This document shows, in pieces, positions 1-12,951 of a stretch of DNA of 64,000 bases. Numbering within the stretch: the first letter of the stretch is position 1; each line of letters begins with the position of its first letter. Source of the stretch: Onchocerca lupi (Eukaryota > Nematoda > Chromadorea > Rhabditida > Onchocercidae); assembly GCA_028564675.1 (NCBI GenBank), contig JAOVVO010000127.1, positions 1 to 64,000 on the forward strand, written 5' to 3'. The translations under genes were made by a program, and so were the position numbers. The notes under the pieces were generated by a model. That model was not told the origin of the DNA and made no database searches. It was given only the letters and a program-made list of their open reading frames with translations.

Positions 1-94
<94 letters not shown>
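1..94. repeat. (AAT)n trinucleotide microsatellite at the window edge
   Basis: About 31 uninterrupted copies of a three-base ATA/AAT unit run from the first base to about position 94. The array lies downstream of the last visible exon of the minus-strand kinase gene, so it is probably inside one of its 3' introns. Its true length is unknown because it runs off the edge. Confidence 0.95.
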
Positions 95-99
<5 letters not shown>

Positions 100-301
100 G
101 ATACCTATGTCTTTTTCTTTCAAATTATACTACAATTAAGTGGAAAATTGCATGTTTTTCTTTTTTCCTCAACTTTTCAAGCTATTTAATAAATTCAATA
201 ACAACGTCAACTTTTCACTCCTGTTGCCTCATTTGCTAATTAGATTAATTATACGAACGCTTTCGAAGAAAACTATTTAGACAATTGTGATGAAATTAAA
301 C

Positions 302-3300
302 CTGAGGATAATAAATATAATTGGCTGTGATAATTTGTGTATACAATCGAGATCGACAATCATCATCGAATGGCATTATACCGGACATTAAAATATATGC
401 TATGACACCAACTGCCCACATATCAACTTTTTCAGTATATGCAGAACGAAGAAGAACCTTTAAAAATTATTCAAAATTTCAAAAATGATCATTTCCAAAT
501 ATTTCATCATAGTAATATTTAATAATTCAAAATTATTCAAAATTGCTAAACTTTAATATCAAAAATGGAATAAATCGATTACTTCTGGTGCAATGTATTC
601 GGGTGTACCACAAGTTTCGGTCATTTTTTCTTCTGATGTTTGAGCCTGATAAGCTAGGCCAAAATCAGTAATGAGAAGCCTAGCATCAGGTGTTGTATCG
701 CTATACAATAAATTCTCGGGTTTCAAATCTCGGTGTGTCACTCGAATACTATGCAAATAAGCTAGGCCATTCAGAAGCATTCGAAGAGCTTGTCGAGCTT
801 CAACTTCTGAATATCTTCCCTTCGCTACCACTCGATTATACATTTCACCGCCACTTGCCATCTCCATTACGATGAATAATCGTGATGACGATTTGAATAC
901 CTGAAAATTCATTTGCTATCGTTTACCATTCACAGATCGATTTCAATCGATGAAATTAAAATTACTTCAATACTTCAATTCCTCGCATTCTCGTTTCACA
1001 TTTCTTTCCAAAATTGAATCTGTTTTAAATCAGAATCAATTCTGTCAAAAGAACAAACAAACAAAAACACAGGAGAGAAAGCTAAAAGAATATTTGTAAA
1101 TTTGAATACTTCTTCAAGTCTGATCACAAATGGATGCTGTAAACGACTGAGTATCGATAATTCATTATTTACAGTACCGCAATCGGATGAAACCAATTTT
1201 ACGGCATAATATTTCTGCGTAAGTCGATGTTGTACCCGAAGAACCTGGAATGGTACTTAATTTTAGTTACCAGAAAAAGTAATAATAACCAACTACTGGC
1301 TGCATTATAATCTTTGCCCTTATTTAATGCATAATTACTTGCATAATTTAAGATGAGAATTGCAAGAAAACTTCAATAATGGAATAAAGCGAAATGAACG
1401 GATTGAAGAGGATTAACTTCCAAATAGTACGATTACTGTAACAAATCTTACCTGTGAAAATGAACCTTTCCCAATGACAGCTAATACTTCATACTTGCAA
1501 ACAAGACGCGAATCGAGTCGCAAAGCTGGGCGATCTTTAAGAGTACATTCTGTCGCTTTCACAGTTGTAATACTACGATTTTGCGTTTGACTTTCGCTCT
1601 ACAAATGTTGCAAGATTAGAATGAATTTCATTGATGCATCCGAAAATTCAAATTGAAAATCAGAAATTGTAGATTTTTTTTTTTTTCTTCATTTGTTATT
1701 TGTCAAATTTAAGAAAATTTGAGATTAAAAAATAAAAATTTCAAAATTTGCTATTAGTTTCATTATTAAAAGACTGTTTTCTGTCATTATTTGAAATTTC
1801 AAATTTTCAAGATTATTTTAGGAGATATTGAAAATGCTCTTTCCTCGGCTCGCTTCTTGCTTTAAATTTTACTGATGAAAATTTTGATGCTAAGAATAGC
1901 GGCAATTTTAAATTGAAGATGCATCGATCTTAGAAACAACAGATGCTATTCTTAAATTTGAACAATAAATGACGGAAAATTAAGGGAGAAAGATAGTTAC
2001 ATAATTTCCAACTATACAAAGAAAAAAATTTAAAAAAATTTGATTTTATAAAAAAACTTTACAATTCATCAAGAATCAAGATTATATTTATAATGTATTA
2101 AAATTTTAATTATAAATAAATCACGAGAACAGTTGAATAAAGAGGTCATTGGTCAATTGCCCATTTATGAAAGGCAAAAAAAACTCATACATACTTCATA
2201 AACATGATATAAACGGTAACATTGATTACTATCACTGATATCTCATAGCATATCATCTTTTAGGAAAGATTTCTGCCAAGTGTATATGATATTTCATTGC
2301 TTTACAAAATTTTCAAATTCATCAAATTTATAATTTTGTCAGAATCAATTATTGAAATTTTTTATTTTAATTGCATCGTATAAAAAGGAATTGATAATTC
2401 CAGTTTATCTTTTTTGATTTTCCTAGCTATTAAAACTAGCATATCATCATAATTTTTCGGCAAGTTTTAAAACAATTTTTGCAATAAAAAGAAATTTATT
2501 GATTATTTTCATTTTTCGGAATGCTTAAATTTTGAAAAATTAATGGAAAAGATCGATAAAGTGTTTTATGACTATTGAAACTTTATTTTATGCGTAGCAC
2601 TTTGCTCTTTTTCCTGATATTTTTCAAAGCTGTCAGGAACTAACAGAAAATTTATTGCTTTTTTATTATTTCAAGGTGAAAGTATTAGTGTCACAAATCC
2701 TTCACATAAATAAACTGAAAATAAACAACAAGAAATGGAAGAATACTTTTATGCATAATTAATTATGCAAAATTCAACATTTTCAACTACTTCATAGTTG
2801 ATCTAATTGATTAATTAATTAATCGATTGATTGGAGGAAAATAGTCTTCTTTCAGCTAGACGATAATCTAGCTCATAATGATCGACTCTTTTTCTTAATG
2901 CTAAAATTTTAATCACTTTGAAAGTTTTTTTAATCATGAAAATTATGGCTAATTATCCATCTATTTCTTTTCTTTCTCAGTCATAACTGAGAATATTATC
3001 ATTGAAAGATTTATCAGATCTGTTATCAATGTTGATGGATTGACCCCAAAGAAATGCATTTTCTAGTGACCTTGAAATTCAATGTTGAAAGAAGCCGAAC
3101 TTCAATCAAAAAGATACGGGAAGTCAAACTGATTCGTTTAATTCATTCGTCAACAGTTTAAGCTATCAGAATAAGACAGCGTTTGTTAAAGTTTATTTAA
3201 AGTTTAAAGCTTTCGAAACGCTCATCTTACTATGATGGAAGAAAGCATTTTTGTATAGCTATCAGAATATATATCTCAACAATAGATGATAAAATGATAA

Positions 3301-6300
3301 TAAATATTTTATCTAAATTAAGAAGAAATAAAATTATCAATCTTTTGTTTGCATTAAAAATTAAATTACAATATTAACTTTTCTTTTTAGCAAAAAATTA
3401 GATTATTATTCTTTCAATGATTCAATTGTTTCATGTAAAAATATTCTGTCATATGGAAATTTTGATCATTTTTAAAATATTGAGAATTTCATTGCATAAT
3501 TATTCTTTATAATTATAAAATATTTCCAAATATATGCATTTTTTTTTTTATGTAAAAAATATGCATTGCAATTAATTTAGTTGTTTAAGGATCGAAATAT
3601 CTTATTTATTGTGACTACCAATTCAATTCCGATATATGTTATCACTATAATAATGATGATTATATGTTGTAATTCAGTAACATTTTGATATACGCTACTG
3701 ATAAGGAAGATAATTTGCATAAAGATATCAATGAATTGATGGAAAATATTACATAATGTACAGTGTGAATCTATGAAATGTTGTGTTTTAAGTGAAAGTA
3801 ATAAATTAGAACAAATGTCAGAAATAATTTAATCGTTAAGTTGCATCACAGCTGTATTTATCAATTATCGAAATGCTCGCACACAAATTATCAATCATCT
3901 TCAAATTGCTATCATACTTATCACAAATATCTTAAACAGCTGAAAATTTTACAAAAAGATTTTGATAGAGGATATTGATGATAAGATAACAGATGAACCC
4001 GCTAATCTTGGCATCCTCCTTCCTTTCCATTCCTTTCTTTCGCTTCCAAACTGAACAATTTGTTTCATTTCAATTTTTACTTTTAAAATGTCAAAATAAC
4101 AAAAATGATGATAAAGAATGCTCAAATCTTTGAAATTATCACTAAAAAGTAATAGAAATAAAGAAATGAAGAAAAGATAAAATATTGAAAGTTCTTCTTA
4201 GAAATGCCGAAAATTTGATATTCGCATAAATAAATCAAAAAAAAAAAATTCCAGAAAACTATGTAACTTTTTATTTTATTGCTATGAGGCAATAATAAAA
4301 CTAGAAATTATAGTTGAAATTGGCATAATATTTCAGAATTTTTGAATAAAATGAAGAAATTAATTACCTCACAAAAGTCGGACAATCCGGATTACCGAAT
4401 TTCATCATATGATGAATGAGAAGAAAGAATTCAAATTGATTACACCAATATTTTGCGATTACAAACAGCAATATTTCGATATTATATTTATTTCAGAAAT
4501 TCAAAATTTTTTCTTCATGGCATCATGTTTGTATAAATCTTTTTCTTCAAAATATTTCAAATTACATTTGAATTTTTAAATTATGCATTGAATTTTTTTT
4601 TTTTTCTTTCAAAAAGTTTTTCCACTCCTGTCAAAATTCATTGTAATACTATGCCGCTAATCGATTATTTATAAGCATCAATTTGAATGTTGAGAGATAA
4701 ATTCTTAATTTTTTGTAAAATTCCGAAAGAATTTTGATGTAAAATCTTTGCCATTCAAATTTATTGATACCAATTGATCACGCTGATATGAATGAGCTAC
4801 TAATTTAAAAATACGCATTTCAAAGTAATGGTAAATAACATTAAAGAATTTTACCGCCACTTGCTTTCTAACATACGGAACATTTTAATTTGAAATTTTA
4901 GAAAAAATCTTTCGTGAATTTTGCTTCTTCTTTTCTTACAAAAGTCAAATTTTTGCTTGAATAATTTCACAGAATTAAATAAAATTAATTTTAAATTGCT
5001 TTTTCATATTGTTGACAATAAGTTGGATCAGAATTTTTGTAAATAAATCTCAAAAAATATTAAAATCAATATGCTATAAGTAGTCGTGAAAATGGGCACT
5101 ACACATAAGTAAACATTTAAATAATAAGTTATTCTGTTAGTTCATTGAAATTTTAAAAATAAGCAATTATTCGTCTTGCTATTTTTATTTTGAATCTCTA
5201 TTTTCTATCTTTAAAACATTGAATACTGAGAATTATGAAAAATGAAATATTTCGAATTTGACGAATGTTTTTTTTTCTCGCTACTAGAGTATTTATTGAT
5301 TCTTAGCCTTCAAATCCGCAATTTTGAAAAATTTGTCAACTGAATTATTATCTGCAAATTGATATTTTAGTGGAAAAAATTACTAATAATTTGTTGTTTA
5401 TTTTAAAAGAAAAGAATATTATACTTATTCATTTTGGCAATGAAAATCGATTATAAACTTTGTTTCTTTTTTTCTTTTTTTTTTTTTTTTTTAATATTTT
5501 GTTAAAAGATTAAATTATTATAAATCTGCCACTAAGACAAAAAACAATAATTATTTCGTTTTGTTTAATGAATCAAAAATGTTAAGTTTTTAAAAATTTT
5601 GTTTGATATCAACAGGAAATGAATAAACATAATTATTTTAGAAATATTAATTATTGGTGGAAATTAAAATTGCAATTGATAATGAAAAAATAAAAATCAA
5701 GTGATTTTGTTCCATTATTGAAATTTCAAATTTATTTTTCTCTAATTTGAATATTAAAATGTCTCAAAGAATGTGCATCACAGAAAGTTTCGAACCGAAG
5801 AATTCAAAATTTAAAAAATTTCAAAGTTTTATGACATAGGCTTTCATTTCATTCTTGCTGAAAAAAAGATACATAAGGTGGCCATTTGAATATGATTCCT
5901 TAAAGTGTGTGATTATTTAATATTTCCAATCATATATTTGATTTTAAATTTTAAATCATAACATTATTAATAAAAGGAATTTAAAATTTAGAAATTCGCA
6001 AATCATTTTAAAAAATTTAGTTTTTTCTTCTAAAAATTGTTTAAGTAATTTTCCTCTTGAAAGCGATCAATTTATGTCATAAGAAATAAAAGATTGAAAA
6101 ATTCATGTTATTTAACTAGGTAGGAAGAAATGTCATTCATTCGCACTTTAAGTAAATAGAAGGGAAAAATTTTTTTCCTTCTTTCAAAATTTTTCTTCTG
6201 ATTGAAACTGAATTGATGCATTTAGAAAAAAAGCCTTAAATTGACCTTGAAAGGATAATTTTTTTCCTTTTTTTTTTCTTTTTTTTTTAAAGATTTTTTC

Positions 6301-9300
6301 TTTTTTTTTTTAAGAATTTTTCAATATTTTTTTTCGAAAAATTTATCCAACAATGTATTTATTCTCTTCAATAACAAGTATCGGTACTTAAATGGCTAAA
6401 TAGGCTAATTGCATTTGTACATTCATTCAAGCGCATTTTACCAGATGTCCTTGAGTTGCGACGAAAATTGCGAAAAGAGAAATTAGTTTAACGAATTTTG
6501 AAACCGTCCAAATTTTCAATAGTCAACTACACGACTGAAATTTTCCTTAATCATAATATTAATAGCAAGAAATTCGTCACGAATGAATGATGTTTGGAAA
6601 TGAGAAACACATTATAACTTTACATTGATAGGTCATTTATCATGACAGATAGAAATTCGCTAATTTTAATTTTAGACAACAGATAGTATTGCTTGTTATA
6701 GAAATATTCTGTTTCTCCTCTCTATTGAAAAAAATGATCAAAATTCAATTCAACTTATTCTCTAATTTTCAAAATTTTATAGGAAAAAAAGAAAGTATTT
6801 TAAAAATAAAGATCAATGGTCAATCAATATGTTTACAAAGATTTGGGAATAAATCAAAGATAATTACACATTAATGGCATCAATGTAAACAAAACAAATC
6901 ATTTTTGAATGTTAGTTTAATTCGATTCGGTATGATAAAAAAAAGTCATGAATTAATTGTCGAATACAGAGAATTCGAAAATTGAATTTAAATCTCACAG
7001 ATGAAAAGTGAAACTAACTATCTCTCAGTTCCAATTCCGTTTCAGTAGAAGAGTATCTGATGGTTAGGATTTCAATTAAATCATTTTTTAATTTAATCCT
7101 GGAAAATGTTGCAAATTTCGAAAGAGCAAAAAACTGTAGAAAAAGATCGATTGCTGAAATTTTCTGAAAGTGATACTATCTGGCAACAATTGAAAAGAAT
7201 TATAAAATTTATTGATAAAATGAGTATTTTTAAACTGAAAACTGAAACGGCAAACAATCATTGCTTACTTCATTAAGTAAAATTCGAATCATTTTATAAA
7301 GCTATTTTGAGGCATTTCAACATTTCAAACAAAATTAGAATTTTCAAATATTTTCAATATTTTATGTGCAAATGCAGACGATTGCCTTTGTTTCATAAAG
7401 CAAAAAATCGAATAATCGAAAGCAAAACTTAGAAAAAAAAAATGAAACTTATATTAAACTTCATTTTACGAATAAAGTTTTTAATCAAAAATACAAAATA
7501 GATTAAGTGGTTAAGTAGTATAGTATCATTTATTTCCTTCACTTTGCATTTATGATGACTTTTAGAAAAAAATTATAAAATTTTTATGATTCGTTGGAAA
7601 ATACGATTGTAATGAAATATTCATTAAAAAATCGTAAAGATAATGGATATGCGAAGTTTTATTACTCATGGTTACAATAAAAATTGTTTAAGAAATACAT
7701 TCATTAATTAATTGCATCTTAGAAAAGGCAATAATAAGGACAACAATTCGAGCTATTTACATGTAAAATAGGAAATTAAAAAATATTCAAATGGTAATTA
7801 ATATTAAAAAAAAATGGCCATAAATTTCTGTCAAATTTTGCTCCACATAAAATGACATAAATTTAAAATGAGAATTAAATTTTTGCATCATTATAAAATT
7901 GGATGGCAGAAGGAGGTATGAATTTCAAGCGAACTGATATTTCAAATGAAATTTCTTTTCAAAATTCTATGTCATTTTTCTTATTTTACATGCAAATGGC
8001 TCGAATTGTTTGTCCTTATTACTGTTTTTTTTTTTTTTTTTTCTAAGACATAATTAATTAATGAATGTTTTTCTTCTAGCACAGCTGATTATTTCCATTA
8101 ATTATTATTTTCATATTTCAAATTCTTGCTTGCAATCCTGTTTAATTCTGCGATAGAATTGCTTGTTTCGTTAAAAATTTCAAATTATTGAAGGATTTTT
8201 TTTTCCTTAAAATTGAATGGCGTGAAATAAATATTAAACGAAAAAGAGGATGACTAATAGTTTTCAACTTTTTTATGTGTGAAAAGAAGAAATGAATCGA
8301 ATAATATATTTCATTGATAATTTGTAAATATTACATGTGAAAAAAGCTAGAATGCTTGAATTTTATATTGACTTCCTTAAAAACTATTTGAAAATTTTTT
8401 TCAATTTATTGTGAGATTTCCTTTTTTTTTTTTTTTTTTAATTAAAAAATAAAAAAATTCTTTTACATTTCTTTTTAAACTCCAGTCTCGATCATATTTC
8501 TCGCACAAAAAAATAAAAAAAAAAATTCCCAATCCAGGTACATTCTTCTTTACCCTTCTTACTAAACCTCTTTGAAATGATCGAAACTAGGTGTTGATTT
8601 TGGTGTTTCAATTTTAAACTTTTAATTTAATCATAATTTTTAAGTAAATTATTTAAAAAATTTTGATGAAAAATAAAAATCAATAATTTTGAAATTGAAA
8701 AGAAAGAAAATGATTTATATCAATAATATATGTCGTTTAGCAATAAATATTATAATAATTAAGAAAGATATTGAGAAGTAAAATAGAAAATAATTAAATA
8801 ATAACATTTAGCCAATTGAATGAGTAGATAAAAAGTTAATTAATTAAATTAATTAGGTAATTTTACCTCACGTTTAGCGCGAATATACCATTGAGTAGCA
8901 TGTTGAGTAGGCACATTCATACTTTATTCATCCATCCGCTCTACTAACATATGTTTAAATTTCTGCTTGAATGAATACAAAACAATGAGGAATATTTCCT
9001 TCTTATTATCAAAGAATGGAAAACTTGAAAAGAAAGAATGGAAATGAATTTCAAACTTGTTTCAAAATGATCGAATGGAAGTAAGAGTAAATGCACAACA
9101 TGCAATTATAAAAATCTATTCTTAATGGAAAATAAACTTGATTGACTCATTATATCAAGTTTTCCAAAATTTATTCCTACTACTACTACTACTACTACTG
9201 ATAATAAGAATAGTAATAATAATGGATGGTTCAAAGTTGAAATCAAGTTTATAATATTTTCATTTTACTCTTTTCTTCTTTCTTTCTTTCATTTCTAAAT

Positions 9301-10971
9301 TCCTATTTTTGCCTTTTCAAATATGCTTGAGTTTCATATAAAATTTATATTCAAAATATTATGGCTAATTATTTATTCGTTGCATCTTATCATTTTCAAT
9401 TTGTTCAATTTATAATATTTTATGATTTTTGATCATTTAATTTTTTCATCAAATTGGAAAATATGGAAGTTTTTTCGAAAAAAAAAAAAGAAAAATAACA
9501 AGAAAGAGAAGGAATTCACGTGTGTTTGCATTTGACATATAAATATGTAACAACAAAATAGGTATTTTACTTCAATTATCAACAAATTCTTGTAATATTT
9601 ACTAATCATTGCAAGACTAACAAATTAATCTCTTAAATTAGAAGTCTTATCAAATTTTCGGATATCAAAAGTTTATCAGTAAAATTTAGAAAGAAATAGA
9701 GTGTTATCATTTACAATCCATTACTTTACTATCTCTTTTTATAATTATTTTTTATTTTTTTCAATAGATTGAGAGAGCGAAAATGAAAATTTTTCATTTC
9801 AATCAATAAATCTTGAAAAATTTTTCTTGTTCTCAATTTTTTCTCTAATCAGCAAAGATCAGAATGAATATATGTCTAGTTGATTGATAATTAATCATTC
9901 GATAATTAATTATTTCAGTATTTGTTTAATTGAAAAAAAAAAAAAAACAAAAAAACAAAACGAGTACTTTAGAATAGATTCAGATAATACCTGTTCATTT
10001 TAATTAATCATACTATTTTCTGCTCCTTTTTTTCTGACATTCGTCAAATTATTCAAACCTGATCTTTTTTTTTTTTTTTTTCGCATTTAGACCATTTTTT
10101 TTTTTTTTTTTTGCTAAACATTCTCTTTTATGAAGCCAATCAATCAATTAATTGTTTCAATGATTACTAATCGTCAGTTTAGTTTTTTTTTTATTTTTTT
10201 TTTACGAAATGAAATAAAATTGATCCAGCATTATAGTGCTAAATATAAATAATTTTGAAAGGTAATTATTTCTAATTAGTTGCTCTCGTGAACTAATTAG
10301 TTCTACCTCCTAATTAAAATCCATTGTCTTGAAACACACTGTAGTGTCCTTTCATGTAATAAATTTAAATAACAGGAATAAAATTATTCGAATTAAAAAA
10401 TTCAAAAAAGTTTATTGTCAAATATCCTCAAAATACTGCACTATTAATTTTATTACCAAATTAAAATTAAAATAAAAATTTTAACTCTTTTGTAAAATGC
10501 ATCCTCATCCTTTTTCTCTCTCCCTTTCTCTCTTTCACACTCTTTCATGAGAAAGAATATTATAAGAGTTACCGGATAAAGAAATTATGAATGGTTCTTG
10601 AAATTAGGATTTTTTTTTGGAAACAGTCTTTAAAATAATCGTTTTATTCTGTTAATGCAAGAAGTTTAGATGAAATGATAAAGAGAGCGAAGAAAGGAAA
10701 AAATTGAAGTTAAAATGATTACTCTAATAATAATTAGGAATAAAAATTATCGATTTTTCAATCAAAAATTACAAATTACATATTTTATAAAATTATTCAA
10801 AAATAAACTTACATTGGTAAGGTTTGTTCGAGTGAAAAATGCAGTAATCCAACGTGATTTTCTTAATAAATTACATAAGAAATTTTGGCGCAAAGTTGTT
10901 TTTCGTTCCAAACCATATTTTTCAAGTCTTGCTGAACCATTCAAACAACTCGAACTTTGCTTATTACCCAT
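302..10971 (-). CDS. PSKH1-like serine/threonine protein kinase, N-myristoylated (partial, C-terminus off left edge)
   Basis: Five minus-strand exons, all in phase 0: 10971-10813, 1598-1452, 1244-1110, 900-583 and 457-302, giving 305 residues. Exon 1 begins MGNKQSSSC, with Gly2 and Ser6 fitting N-myristoylation and Cys9 available for palmitoylation; vertebrate PSKH1 is likewise acylated at its N-terminus. The kinase core is complete up to the helix-F region: glycine loop IGKGSFSQ (95-102), ATP lysine in AVKLV (118), helix-C Glu130, HRD aspartate 205 with HRDLKPEN, DFG 226-228, TCGTPEYIAPE, then VDMWAVGVIAYILMSG. All catalytic residues are present, so it should be active. Family choice rests on MEMASGGE, THRDLKPENLLY and the DMWAVGVIAYIL stretch, which match PSKH1 better than CaMKI/DCLK as I recall them. 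Joining exon 1 across a 9.2-kb intron is inference, supported by its donor (AAT/GTAAGT), its phase, its acylation start and a leader acceptor at 11003. The C-lobe end is off the window. Confidence 0.8.
7686..8075. repeat. Fold-back (inverted-repeat) element, about 390 bp
   Basis: The left arm (about 7686-7771) and right arm (about 7979-8075) are reverse complements over roughly 75-90 bases with a few mismatches and a poly-T expansion in the right arm. Landmarks: CATTCATTAATTAATT at 7699 against AATTAATTAATGAATG at about 8052, and AATAAGGACAACAATTCGAG at 7734 against CTCGAATTGTTTGTCCTTATT near 8000. About 200 bases separate the arms and I see no ORF. The shape fits a MITE or fold-back transposon, or a long hairpin inside the kinase intron. 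Confidence 0.7.
9177..9199. repeat. (CTA)n microsatellite
   Basis: About seven to eight uninterrupted CTA units, followed by degenerate AATAAT-type sequence. It sits in the first intron of the kinase gene. Confidence 0.9.
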
Positions 10972-11003
10972 TCGAAGAGATCAGAATGAATACTCACTCT
11001 CAC
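10972..11003 (-). promoter_or_regulatory. Candidate trans-splice acceptor and 31-nt leader of the kinase gene
   Basis: On the minus strand a pyrimidine-rich CCCTATTCAG ends at 11003, 31 nt upstream of the ATG at 10971. The short distance is typical of nematode messages that receive a spliced leader. It also supports exon 1 as a true 5' end rather than an internal exon. Confidence 0.45.
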
Positions 11004-11732
11004 TGAATAGGGCGAGTATTTCAGTATAATTTCAGGAAAAAAATTTGCAAAAGTTTCGAAAACTTCAAAAAAGAATAGATTGAAATTTAGCAGTGGAGAA
11101 ATGAAAAATTAGCAGCAGTAAAATCAGAAGAATAAGATTTTTTTTAGCAAAAAGTGATCCATTCAATCTGCAATGAGCAATTTATTTTTTGAAATGTTTG
11201 CTAAGATAAATGATAAGATAAATGATGATGATGTTTGCTGTGATAGATGATAAATGATGGAAAAGAATGATAGAACGTGGAAACAGAATGATAGAATGAT
11301 TTTGAATCTAATCAATATTGCTATGTAAATAAATGCGCATAAAAAATTAAAAGTGCATTTTAAATAAAAAAATTAACGAAAAAAAAAAAAAAAAGATTGA
11401 TGATAAGAAATGTGATATTTTGATAACAGATATCATTTGTAATCAATGAATTCACAATTGCAAGGTGTTATTTTTAAAAGTTTGTTTATTTTTAATTTTT
11501 TATTTATCAGGAAGTTGATAAAAATGATAACAATATCAGCAATAATATTAATAGTAATAGTAGTAGTTAGTAGTGATAGGATTAATGATCATTGCCAATA
11601 GAACAGGTTCAAAGGATTCTTCTACTGGGCTGATGATGGTCTATGACTAATAATTTGGTTGGTGTCAGCAGTAGTGTTGATGATGAGTGATGATTTGATG
11701 ACATATGTATGACAGGATGAGATGAGATTCTG

Positions 11733-11760
11733 CTCTCTCCTCTCTCTCTCTCTCTCTCTC
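11733..11760. repeat. (CT)n / (GA)n dinucleotide tract
   Basis: About 14 CT units with one interruption (GA on the minus strand). It borders the GC-rich patch immediately to its right and may belong to the same promoter region of the minus-strand kinase gene. Confidence 0.9.
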
Positions 11761-11850
11761 GATTGTCGGGGAATTAGCACTGGGACTGTCTCTTTTGACC
11801 CGCGGGAGGCGGGGGAGAATGAGCCTTCTCGAGATTGGATAACTTACATG
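11761..11850 (-). promoter_or_regulatory. GC-rich patch with GC boxes and an inverted CCAAT: candidate promoter
   Basis: In strongly AT-rich surroundings, this roughly 90-bp stretch carries a GC-box-like CCCGCGGGAGGCGGGGGA run near 11799-11816, several CpGs, and ATTGG near 11834 (CCAAT on the minus strand). It lies about 0.8 kb upstream of the kinase start codon on the minus strand. The promoter role is inferred from composition and motifs only. Confidence 0.4.
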
Positions 11851-12930
11851 TACAGACACACCTCCAATTTCTTGAAAATGGTGAAGGAAAGAAGAAGAAA
11901 AAAAAAAAAAAATACCTGCTCAAGTTTTGAAAAAATTTTCTGAAGAAGGCAAACTGTTAAATCAACAAAATAACTCTTCTCATATTTTTTTTTATAGAAT
12001 TTGTAAAATTAAAAATTTTTAATTCAATTTTCATGTTGCAAAATTGAGAATGAGAATTCGGACTTTCGAAGCAAATGAAATAATCATGAGAGACATTTAA
12101 AATTGTCATAGTAATTTTAAAATATCACTTATTTATGAGTAGAAGTAGAAGTAGAAGAAGTGCAAACGATTTGCAGAATGAAAGGATAAAATCAAAATTT
12201 GTGATGAAAACAAAATTAACCAACACAACCAACAACTCTTACTTCTCCTTCCTGTTGCTATGCATTTCGATGAACTTACTAGCCTAGCCTCATTACTTTT
12301 TCTTATTACTATTATTGCTAGAAATTCATTGAAATACTAAAATTTTTAAAAGTTTTCAAACAATTTTGAGAAAATAATGATAAAATTATAATTTTGATTT
12401 GTAGCAAACAGTAAAAAGAATAATGAGAAATTATGAAATTTCAACATATGCTAAGTGATTGATTCATCAAGACTAACATCTTCTCGAAAATATCAATGAT
12501 GTCTTTTGATTGAAAAAAAAAAAAAAAAAACAATGAGAATAGCTTTGACAAAGCTAAAAAAAAAAACAGATAGTTAAATAGTAAAATGATAAGAAAAAAT
12601 CATAAATAGTTTGTAAATTAATAAAAAATATTTTTTTTTTTCTTCAAAAAATAATTTGTAAAATTTGAAAAAAAAAAAAGAAATTGTAGAAAGAAATAAG
12701 TGAGGGAGGATTTTTGACATTTATGCAATGAATGCATGTTTCAGAGAAAATTTTCACGTTAAAATGTTGAACTTCAACTTTGCTCAATTACTCCTTTGGG
12801 CCCAGAACAGTTGCTTTTAGAAGAAGAAGAAGAAGCGAAATGGACGAGTGAGGAAGAGAAGAAGTAGTTGAAAATAAGCAATGATGTATTTAAAATTCTT
12901 AATTATTTCCTGCTACATATCAAATACATA

Positions 12931-12951
12931 TATATATATATATTTCATAGT
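12931..12951. repeat. (TA)n microsatellite
   Basis: About ten TA units in noncoding DNA. Confidence 0.85.

Larger units (their letters stand above)
1599..10812 (-). other. Long (9.2 kb) first intron of the kinase gene
   Basis: This stretch runs between donor GTAAGT (minus strand, 10812) and an acceptor ending GTAG at 1599. It is very AT-rich with many homopolymer runs, and I find no convincing exon on either strand. It contains a (CTA)n microsatellite at about 9177-9199, a fold-back element at about 7686-8075 and a cluster of TAATTA sites near 10.27-10.32 kb. A missed small exon is possible. Confidence 0.6.

Noticed and set aside
10715..11029. 104-codon plus-strand open frame
   Set aside because: It lies antisense over the MGNKQS first exon of the kinase, which has donor, leader acceptor and myristoylation signal. 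The plus frame is its shadow.
11665..11943. Overlapping open frames on both strands around the CT tract
   Set aside because: The repeats encode Ser-Leu or Arg-Glu runs from the dinucleotide tract. The region fits a promoter better than coding sequence.
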